Below, in pieces: positions 55,506 to 64,000 of a DNA stretch of 64,000 nucleotides. Position 1 is the first letter of the stretch. Every line of letters begins with the position of its first letter. The DNA lies in assembly GCA_945859605.1 (NCBI GenBank), contig OX243815.1, positions 36,366,551 to 36,430,550 of the forward strand, read 5' to 3'. The notes below the pieces were generated by a model that saw nothing but the letters and a program-made list of their open reading frames with translations, had not been told where the DNA came from and ran no database searches. The stretch comes from Lumbricus rubellus (taxonomy: Eukaryota > Annelida > Clitellata > Crassiclitellata > Lumbricidae). A program made the position numbers and the translations under genes.

Positions 55506-57147
55506 ATGTTCTGCATGGACTACAGATCAACCGTGGAGTTACCTATCCACAGTTTGTGTGTGCATGTTTGTGTGTGCGTGCGTGTGTGTTTTGTGTGTGG
55601 GTGTGTGTTTTGTATTTTGAAGATATCTCTACATCACCCTTCAAAACTCAGTCAACACTCATTTTTGCTGGCCTGATACAGTGAACCAAAAGAGCTTAGT
55701 GGTGTCGTCATTGTTTTTATAAACTGACGAAGAGCAGTTCCTCAAGTTAGCGCCGAAGAGCAACGATATGTATGAAGTAATGCTTCATATTGTTATATTT
55801 TCTGATTGATTTACTTGATTGTTGATTGTGCTCAGTGGTGGTTTTATTAGGGAGGGGGTAGTTAAGGCTGTAGACCCTTGTTTTTGTTTGCACCATATAC
55901 ACATTTTAGCCCCCCCAGGTTAACATTTGATTAGCCATATTATTGCCTACAATGTTTGTTGGTAACAGTCTCTTAATCTCCTAATGCTTAATTCTCATTA
56001 CATCAACCGATGTACAGAAGTTTTTTGAGCTGTCAATGCTGTGATTGCGTCATTCATTCCTTACAATAACCTACACAGTGAATCTTCTGCCACCTGCACA
56101 TAGGCCTCATTGTTCAAGTATACCTCATTGTTCAAGTAGAACTACTGAGGTCTGTGTGCTGGCCTGATAGTTCAAAGTGGACCATTTCTCGCTTGGTAAT
56201 GTTGAAAAGAAATCAATATTTCACTTTATCCAATGGTTTTTGTATTTTGTTTCCTTCTGCAGGACTAACATTTCATTCACCTGAGCGATATATTTTATGT
56301 TATCAGCTTTCTTGATAAGAAAACTAATAATTCACAGTTAAAGAGCCAGACGCTGGAAAGGGATGAGTATACTTTTGTGTTAGCTAATATTTTGATCTAT
56401 ATTTCGGATTTTGGAATCTCAGGAGACTAGAGATGTCCACGCATGAGACATTGAATGGTATTCAAACAGGCAGCATAGGGGACGATCTAACCCAACAGGT
56501 TCACTTAAATCTTAGAGGGTTGATGCTATTTAGTTACTATAATTATAGAAAATATGTACGGCTAAAAAAATTATGTTGAATGTCTGAATGAAAAGTTTTC
56601 CTCTATATAACAAAACATTTTTGCCTCAAAGTTCATAGATTAGATTTTAAAACTTGATTAGGTTATGTTAGAAATCACTTTAAAAATTGAACATTGTAAT
56701 AATTTATGATTTTTAATTTTAGATTTTAAGATGGTCATCAGCTGAATGGTGATCGCGGTGAATGAAGAAAAGGAAAAACCTCTTACATTGGTCATGCATT
56801 CATACAGTCCTCTTACGCTGGTCCTTCTTTCATACAGTCCTCTTTCCCTGAGACCTTAACTTGTGGTGTTTTCACGTCCACAAGTAAGGATCTCAGGAGC
56901 CGAGTGCTGTCCAGTCTTCACCAATCGTGTTAGTGCAGTGGTGGCAGTATAACTTGTTTTGGTCATGTAACAAAAACAGTGAAGCCAAGACTATTTTTCA
57001 AGTGGCATACAGCACTGCATACTGTACAATTTTACGCTTGATGGTAGATTGGCAATTACTTACTGGGATTTAGCAGTTAGTGAGGCAGAAAAAAAGATAT
57101 ATTACGCACACCGAAAAATTGTATATAATAATTTTAATGTAGTCAAA
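55506..57147. other. No gene recognised
   Basis: (TG)n-rich DNA at 55553-55612, then unique AT-rich DNA. A short duplicated phrase CATTCATACAGTCCTCTT occurs near 56806 and 56829. Confidence 0.5.
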
Positions 57148-57345
57148 TGCCATTGGAAGACTATAGGATAATGCAGAGTTATAAATAGGCTAACGTGGAC
57201 ATCATAATTAGACATTTATTTTGCATATGTACATTTTGCTGAGGCCTCACCTCTCATGCATACGCACCAGTATGTAAATGGTCTGAATCCTGTGATCCCC
57301 AACTGTGCATACGTAATGTATGAACAACCCCTTCTCCCAAATATG
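57148..57345 (+). repeat. Dispersed repeat, copy 1 of 2
   Basis: ATGCCATTGGAAGACTATAG, then GCAGAGTTATAAATAGGC, matches 59660-59870 in the same orientation and order, including CATACGCA and TGATCCCC/AGATCACCCC farther on. No ends or duplication defined. Confidence 0.6.
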
Positions 57346-59084
57346 TCTCTGTAAGATCCTTTCAAGAAACAATGGTTGAAAAGTTGCAAGCAAGGATGCT
57401 GTTGTATGTTATAATTAATATTATTATCATCATCATTGTAGTTGTCATTAAGGTGTGTGGTCCAACTAAGTTATTGTGCTTGTTTATTAAGAATTTGAAA
57501 CAACTGAAACAAGAATACATTGATTCCACAAATCTTTCATTTGCTACTGCTCTGCATCACATATTCAGATTTATCGATTCTTCACAATCATGTAGTAAAC
57601 GAAAGATGATAATGAAATATTTATAATTATTATTATGTGTCAATAGTGATCGTTATTAATGAGAAAATGACCATGTAAAACACAAACTTAAATAAGTTGT
57701 ATACAATATAGGCCTATATATAGCCTATGCAACTGGCTACAACTGACTAAGCCTATCCATCTTGCTTAAAACATTTGCACAAAAATAAAGCTGTTTAAAG
57801 GGAACTGCGTAACTGATGACAAATTACTACAATTTGCACTAAGCTATAGGCCTATAGTTTTAGTTCTCTGATTCTTTTTTCAGTATAGCCTATCTTGAAT
57901 ATCACATGGTAGGCCTACGGATCCGATGGTTTATAAGGAAGGAGCAATTTTTATGAAGTAGAGCTAAAGAACAGGTTCAGGTTCGTTGTCCTGGAGAATT
58001 TTAAAGAAGAGGATGAAGAAAATACTACTCGCAAGATGATAGATTTGGAATGGCAGAAATGGTGCAGCATGGTTCTGCAAGTTGGAGAAAGACTAGATTT
58101 CATAAAGAGAAGCTCTTGTATGTTTTATATTTTTATATAAGTATTAGTAGTAGGCCTATCCTCGTTGATTGACAATTAGTCTAGATGTTCCACCGCATCT
58201 AGGTAGGCCTACAGGTTACATGAAAAAATAGAATTGTTACCATAGGCCTAATTGTTTTTATAAGAAAGGGTTTTTAGGCCTACAATTTTCTGTAAAGCTC
58301 TGGCTGCATATTTTTTATCTTTGATTGGAAGATTAAAATTCTGCGACCTAGGGCGAAAATTGTAACGATTTAGTACAGGCCTACTTCTGCAGGAAATAAA
58401 CTCCGGAGCACATGGTTCTCATTCCAGAGTAGCCTATCGTCTGCAAAAGTTTTCTCTCTGTCTCGCCAATCAACTCCGCTTTTCTTGAGGGTTGAGGGTA
58501 TTCGGTATAGGTTTCCAATTCTCTAGTTTTCTCTGGAACAGTTTCATCGTGCGACAATCTTCTGCTCTGGTGAAGCCTTTACCAGCTGGTGCTGGCGCGC
58601 CACAGTTGTCGCCATGCGCTATTAGAACTCAAAGCGCGTAGGCCTAGGTCTATATAAAATTATGGTCTCGTGACCTTGAGATGTCTGGAGAAGCGTGAGG
58701 AAGCGAAGCGGCTGGCGATCGACAAGACGGATGGCGATGATGCGTTACCGGTTAGGTTATGTGCAGCGCCAGTCTCTGCATGACAGCATGCTAAGTAGGC
58801 CTACTAAGTAGGTAAGTTAATAGCCTACTACACTTAATTAGTCCTGCATAAAATCGTTACCTGGTATCTCAAGATTTCTACAGCACCCGCAAAACTAAAT
58901 TTCAATTAAAGAATATTCTTACTTTTTACTTACCTGGTACTTAAAAGCTAAGTGGCGTTTCACTCGAAACCCATTTCAACTATAAGCATCACCCACCTTT
59001 TGCCTTGTTTAGTCTTGATAGTTTTTGATGTCTTATGTGAATTTTATAATTTAGGCCTACATGTATGTGATAGAGGACTTGTTA
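57346..59084. other. No gene recognised; GC-richer patch 58.4-58.8 kb
   Basis: Dense in TAGGCCTA words. A TATATAAAA at about 58650 and a short charged frame after it are discussed as a finding. Confidence 0.45.
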
Positions 59085-59385
59085 ATCAGAGTGCTGCTCT
59101 AGTTATGCAGTGCCAGCTTGGAAATTTGGAATTGCCCCCAGACTACTTGCGAGAGCTTTGTTGCTTCACGAGTAGGCTGCCCAAGGTCACCGCCTCATCC
59201 GTTCTGTGCTGAAGGGATTGCTTCTGGTCCCATTCGCACCAACTGCAGCGATGCAGAACATAGCCTTTTCTGTGATCGGCCCAGATGCCTGGAATGGGCT
59301 CCCACAGGAGCTACGTCTACCTCTACTTCCTGTGGTTATCACTGAAACATTTTTTTTTATTAAACTCAAAACTGTCACTTTTTAG
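59085..59385 (+). mobile_element. LINE family B C-terminal fragment
   Basis: LPPDYLRELC and TSRLPKVTAS in one frame, then after a frameshift AFSVIGPDAWNGLPQELR (about 59260-59313), the same C-terminal block as at 8341 and 53191. A short FFIKLKTVTF-like end follows. The typical stem-loop tail is missing. Frameshifts show it is dead. Confidence 0.75.
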
Positions 59386-59655
59386 GTCTATCAATTTAAA
59401 ATTGACAGGCCCTAAAGCAGGAATAGGCCGATAAAAATTAATATAGGGCCTATAAATCTGTGACTTTGTTTTTAGTTCTGATTTTAGGCTATATTCCGCA
59501 ACTTTAGTTATGAACAATATGAGCAGAATTTAATTAGGCCTATGCTTATAGGCGTAGCCTAATAAAAAATAAAATCCAGGTTTAAATTTTTGTCTGGGGG
59601 CTACTTAATTTTTCCATCAGTCTAGCCTTTATAGGATAGCCTAGATCGAGCCCTA

Positions 59656-59870
59656 GAGTGAAATGCCATCGGGCGACCATAGGATCACGCAGAGTTATAA
59701 AATAGGCGAATGTAAAACGTCATTATAAATTTAGTTTGCTCATACGTAGACCTGCCAGATAGCCTGCACGTAGGCCTACATTTGACGAGACAAATAGGCC
59801 TACCCATACGCATCATTGAGCAAAATCGCCTATTTAATCAGATCACCCCTCTCTCCGTGCGTGCGTATAA
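59656..59870 (+). repeat. Dispersed repeat, copy 2 of 2
   Basis: Partner of 57148-57345: ATGCCATCGGGCGACCATAG and GCAGAGTTATAAAATAGGC in the same order. Confidence 0.6.
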
Positions 59871-60044
59871 ATTACTAGGCTATAATAGGCCTATAGGCCT
59901 ATATAATGGATCGGCCATTTCTAGGTACCGTAGGTTAACTTACCGACAATTAAGGTAGACAGACGAAACCTGGGGCGGTGAATTTACCGACAAGTAGGCC
60001 TACCATCATTTTGTTTGGGCTAGGCCTCGGATAGCTTATAGGCC

Positions 60045-60075
60045 TAATCAATCAATCAATCAATTTTTGTTTAAT
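60045..60075 (-). repeat. (AATC)n run, possible retroposon tail
   Basis: AATCAATCAATCAATCAA followed by TTTTTGTTTAATC; on minus this reads as a short tail ending in GATT repeats. The stem-loop is absent, so family is unknown. Confidence 0.45.
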
Positions 60076-60359
60076 CAACACTTCAGGCTGGCGGAACGCA
60101 GCATGTTAGCCTCGGATATATCATTTTTACAGCTTTTACAGCCGTGAAGACGATGATAATTACATTTAGGCCTACGGTATATTTCACTGCAAAAATTGGT
60201 GTTGTGCTACACAAGTAAGTAATTTCAGTTGCTTAAAAGAATTGTTTTAACACGGCCAATGTGCAACTTCATGAAGTCAACAACGGCTGTGGATACGTCA
60301 CAGCAGAGCTACATTGCTACAATAATAATTTTATGTCGGAAGAAAAATATGACAATAGG

Positions 60360-60432
60360 ACATTAACCCCTGGACAAAACCCCAGACAAAACCCCTGGAC
60401 AAACCCTCCCGGACAGAACCCCAAGGGGTAGG
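60360..60432 (+). repeat. CCCCTGGACAAAA tandem repeat
   Basis: About four units of 12-15 bp, ACCCCTGGACAAA type. Confidence 0.75.
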
Positions 60433-60479
60433 ACAGCCCCACCCGGTTAGAACAAATTTCGTATGAGTGGTAGGCCTAG

Positions 60480-60814
60480 CAGGGCCGTGTTTAACATAGG
60501 TCCATTCGGTGCGGTGCACCGAATGCCCCTGAGCCGAGAGTGTTGTTGTTAATGGCCAAATGCCTTTTGCGAGTCTCGGTGTTACTTAAATATTTTGAAA
60601 AATCAGTAAGTGTAAGAAAACATTAATTTCACAAAGTTCACCGACGTTACGTGCTTGCTTACTGACCCGCCACAGCCGACAAACCACGTAGGCTATCCTA
60701 TTGAACAGCGGATTTTTGTAAAATGACTAATTTTGTAAGATTGTCGAACGTCACTTTGCCCCTGCTGTAACACTTTGTTGCACCGACACTCGAAGAACCT
60801 TAAACACGGCCCTG
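60480..60814. mobile_element. hAT MITE, CAGGGCCGTGTTTAA family
   Basis: Perfect 8-bp duplication AGGCCTAG (60472-60479 and 60815-60822). Ends CAGGGCCGTGTTTAA and reverse complement TTAAACACGGCCCTG, perfect over 15 bp. The GGTGCACCGAATGCCCC region near the left and TGTTGCACCGAC near the right are subterminal. 335 bp, non-coding. The target was itself a TAGGCCTA word. Confidence 0.92.
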
Positions 60815-60884
60815 AGGCCTAGGCCTTCGATAGGCGGTCCTAAGTTCAAAACACATACATGTAGGCTATGTCTGATGGTCGTAC

Positions 60885-61320
60885 ACAAGTAGGATTGATG
60901 AAAATAATTCTCGCTAAATAGAAGCCGGATTGATACAAAATCATTTTTACTTAAATGGAAGCTTGATTGCTGAAAATATTCTTTCTCAAATGGAAGCTGG
61001 ATTGATAAAAATATTTTTGCTTAAATGGAAGCTGGATTGATGAAAATATTCTTGCTTAAATGGAAATTAGACTGAAGAAAATGATTTTGCTTAAATGGAA
61101 GCTTGATTGATGAAAAAATAATATTCTTGCTTAAATGGAAGCTATAGACTGATGAAAATATTCGTAGGCCTACTCAAATTGGAGCTGGATTGATGAAAAT
61201 CTTCGTGCTTAAATTAGAGCTGGCTTGAAGAAAAATTGTTGTTGAAATAGAAGTTGGATTGATTTAAAACAATCGTTGCTATTTAAAATAGAAGCTGGAA
61301 TGATTAAAACGAATTTTTGC
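60885..61320 (+). repeat. 35-37-bp satellite, locus 2
   Basis: About 12 units with TTGCTTAAATGGAAGCTGGA and TTGATGAAAATATTC. Same family as 21360-21870, less diverged here. Confidence 0.85.
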
Positions 61321-62637
61321 CTATAAACGAATAACCCTACATGTAGGCCTAAGTGTTCTAGGCTATTTACGGTACTGGTACATTCTGTGTTCCATACAAA
61401 GTGTCCTAACTTGACGTTATAAACCTGTCAAAAGTTTACTTCTGATCCATATTAGCCTACACCTACAGACCTATCCCTTCTGTGCTTACGCATAGGCTAT
61501 ATTATTATATGCTCAAGTGAATAGTTTGTATGCAAGAAAGTAGCACGTCACATCATCGTAATTATGTAGGCTACCCAGATGTGACAGAATGATGTCATTG
61601 TAAAAATGCGAGGCAGCAAATTGCTGACTTTCTAGATTAGGATTAGGCTATAGTAGGCTAGTCTAGATACCTAATTTGCGATTTTCCCAGCGCGTCAGTC
61701 CATTGCCAATGACGTTCAATTCGTCTTCAAGATGTACCGGGTAGGCCTACATCACATTGATACAACGGGGGTCTATTGTTCAGCTGCCTGCAATGAATAC
61801 GGCTGTGACAGCGACTTGCTCTATATAGCGGTGTTGTAGTGTTTACCGTATACCACTCCAAGACTCTTGAATATTTAACAGTCACTTGTCTGATGAGTAC
61901 CAACGCTGACATATTGAATCACGCGGTGGCTGTTTGTCGTCTGCTTTATCATAGGTCAGGTCGTAAATAATATATAGTGGCTATAATACGCAATTTTAGC
62001 GAATAAAGACCTCCATCCTCATGTCGTCGTGTGCACTTTTTGTAACCTGCATACAAATCTGCGTAACTATAATGACCCTGTAGAGTATAATAGGTCCTAC
62101 TAGTCCGACATGTAGCCTAACAACACTCTTCAGTCTATTATGAAAAACATTCTATGGCTACGTAGGCCTACGTACCGTAGGCCTATACTTGAGAACATAC
62201 ACGTCGTACATGTTTACCAAAACGCGTCTCGTGCGTTTCGAATCATGATCGCTACCAAAGCTATAAGACATTTCATGAGGCGATATCTGAGCGATATATG
62301 CGATGCGATATCTTAACTTTCTATATCGGACCTATATCGCTTCGATATAGCTGACTGTAGGGTTTTTGCGTGTACCGATACCGGAGCGATATCGTATTTA
62401 ATGTTCGCCATCTTGCAAGTGATTATCATAATATAGCCTATTATATATACGGTCTTTGTTCGTGAAATGCAAATGGTGGTGAGCGAGGTCGTTTTATCAA
62501 ATATTATAGTGTATACTAGTGTAGTGTCAAATGTTGCAAAGTTAAGTTGTGTTGGACAATCATCGAAATTGTTTCTTTGCACCATATTGGATTGCTTTGT
62601 GAAGTTTTCATAATTAAAAGTAGGGTAAACGTGTATT
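61321..62637. other. No gene recognised; GATATCG-rich patch
   Basis: Several TAGGCCTA words and, at 62275-62395, a dense cluster of GCGATAT/ATATCGC words. No coding frame supported. Confidence 0.5.
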
Positions 62638-62880
62638 TACCGGGTAAAAAGCGAGGAGCGGGTATAGCGGGCACGCCACGCGGGTGAAAAGCGGGTAATT
62701 ACAGCGGAAATTACTACAGCTAGACGACACAAACCCTGACCCTAACCGATCCTCACGACGGGTACCCTGACCCTAACCGACCTTCACGAGGGTTACCCTG
62801 ACTCTAACCGACCATCTCAAAGGGTAGCCCGCTGTAATTATCCGCCTTTCACCCGTGGCGTACCCGCTTTTTACCCGGTA
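62638..62880. mobile_element. Foldback element with TACCGGGTAAAAAGCG ends
   Basis: Ends TACCGGGTAAAAAGCG and its perfect reverse complement. The inverted repeat runs inward for about 60 bp with gaps (CGCGGGTGAAAAGCGG against CCGCCTTTCACCCGTGG; GTAATTACAGCGG against CCGCTGTAATTA). The centre has three units of about 34 bp starting CCCTGACCCTAACCGA. No clear target duplication. 243 bp. Confidence 0.8.
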
Positions 62881-62936
62881 TACCTATTTTAAGCCTAGTT
62901 CGGCGATACTAGGGCCTACAAGTAATAACGTTCCGG

Positions 62937-63332
62937 GGTAATTGGCTAGTTTAGCGTCCCAAATTTGGCAGGTGTCAGCATGATATAATTTTCAACCTAT
63001 ATTCCGACTTCTTATTTGAAAATCAACATTTTCCTCATGATAATCAGTCGTCCCGCTTCTTATTTTGATATCAACTTTTTCATTGGCATCCCGGTTCTAT
63101 TTTAAAATCAGCATTTTCCATCAGTCATGCGCCATGTTTATCGTTTTAGCATATAATTTATAATCTCGCTTCTGTTTCGTTACCGATAATTTCATCCTTT
63201 ATCCCACTTGTAGTTTAAGCATTGACAACTTTGTTTCTCATCCCGCTTCTGTTTAATTCTCATGTTTTAATCACTTATTCCACTTCTTGTCTTGTGCGTA
63301 AATAATTTGGGATGCTGAACTAGCCAATTACC
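62937..63332. mobile_element. MITE with 9-bp duplication (Mutator-like?)
   Basis: Ends GGTAATTGGCTAGTTTAGCG and, reversed from the right, GGTAATTGGCTAGTTCAGCA, extending through TCCCAAATT (about 29 bp, two mismatches). Flanks ACGTTCCGG (62928-62936) and AAGTTCCGG (63333-63341) are a 9-bp duplication with one mismatch, the length usual for Mutator-like elements. The interior (63001-63300) consists of about seven degenerate units of around 40 bp beginning TCCCGCTTCT. 396 bp, non-coding. Confidence 0.82.
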
Positions 63333-64000
63333 AAGTTCCGGTATAATTATATGCAAATAAATTTTTATGTGGTGGAATATAATTCACATAGTTCCACGAT
63401 TGGTATTCCGGCCATCTGAGGTATTTCGGTATTCCATCAAAATGACAAAAAGTAGCGGTTAATTTTTCATTCCACTTACGTACCCTTTTATCACAACTGA
63501 AATACATTTTACACTACACTACAATACAGGTTTGACAAAGAGAAATTTGTAGCTGCATAACATATGATAACAGCAAGACTACAGTGACATAGTGAAATGT
63601 CGATAAACAGCAAAGAAGCACAAAGAAAGGTATATGTTTAATCAGTTATAACTGATATTTCATAATAACTAGCTATGCTATCATCTCCATCTCTTGTGGT
63701 TTTCCGGCAGCGTCAGAAATTGCACTTATGATTTTCACTAATGCATTAATGTTTTGCAATTTGCTTCTTACTTGCACTATTCGTGAATCATTCAACGTTT
63801 TATTTTCATGACCTTGAAATTCTTGGAAGGGAAATTATATGTCGTCGACAAAGCCCTTTGTTTTTAAATTAGGTAAATAATCCATTAGAAGATTAAATGC
63901 CTGGTTACATGCTGTATGCTGACATTTGGCAGGCTGCATGCATGGGATTAAAAGTATTGTTCAGTTTTGTGGATGAATGTTTTCCACATTCATTAAATTT
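63333..64000. other. No recognisable feature
   Basis: AT-rich DNA to the window end. A TATTCCGG/TATTTCGGTATTCC phrase near 63405-63436 hints at another repeat edge. No gene seen. Confidence 0.5.

Noticed and set aside
55031..55676. Repeat protein of 93-184 codons
   Set aside because: All frames are produced by the 36-bp tandem unit, open on both strands; unit homogeneity at the DNA level, including silent sites, argues against protein selection.
62728..62810. Interstitial telomere repeat (CCCTAA)
   Set aside because: CCCTAACC occurs only within longer units of a foldback element, not as a hexamer array.

Overview
This window reads as nuclear DNA from an animal, most likely a marine invertebrate; the phylum cannot be fixed from the sequence alone. 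Reasons: low gene density, AT-rich background, many microsatellites and minisatellites, CR1/L2-type LINE fragments with tetranucleotide tails, a tRNA-headed SINE, many short non-autonomous DNA transposons with intact 8-bp target duplications, and heavy use of the palindromic word TAGGCCTA. There is no operon structure, rRNA, CRISPR array or intact protein-coding gene that I can recognise. Nearly all open frames of 60-140 codons are chance frames or lie inside repeats.

Layout. 1-5 kb: simple repeats, a GGAT-rich minisatellite, and a 1.3-kb hAT-like element (2272-3578) that keeps the C-terminal tail of a transposase. 5.2-8.7 kb: a dead LINE reverse transcriptase (family A) split by two hAT-type insertions, one of which holds a second related element, followed by the 3' end of another LINE (family B) and a short SINE-like repeat. 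9.3-14.1 kb: a 2.8-kb hAT-type element inserted in that SINE-like repeat, then two further hAT MITEs. 15.2-17.2 kb: a 1.2-kb array of about 57 units of 21 bp, followed directly by more of LINE family A; the unit is a tandemly amplified piece of the reverse transcriptase coding sequence. 17-57 kb: mostly unique AT-rich DNA, possibly intronic or intergenic, with tRNA-like relics, a 71-bp TTAA-flanked mini-element inside a 35-37-bp satellite, hAT elements at 34.2, 35.7 and 51.5 kb, a TA-flanked MITE at 48.2 kb, several arrays (43.2, 44.0, 47.3, 55.1 kb) and a LINE-B 3' end at 53.1 kb. 57-64 kb: again rich in TAGGCCTA, with a LINE-B fragment, a hAT MITE, a second copy of the 35-37-bp satellite, a foldback element and a MITE with a 9-bp duplication.

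How the parts work together. The strongest signal is the relation among mobile elements. SINE and LINE-B copies share one 3' tail that can fold into a stem-loop, as expected if the SINE is moved by the LINE machinery. hAT-type elements have inserted into LINE A, into the SINE-like repeat and into each other, so relative ages can be read from the nesting. Several candidate exons with splice-like borders are listed as low-confidence findings only, since no product could be recognised.
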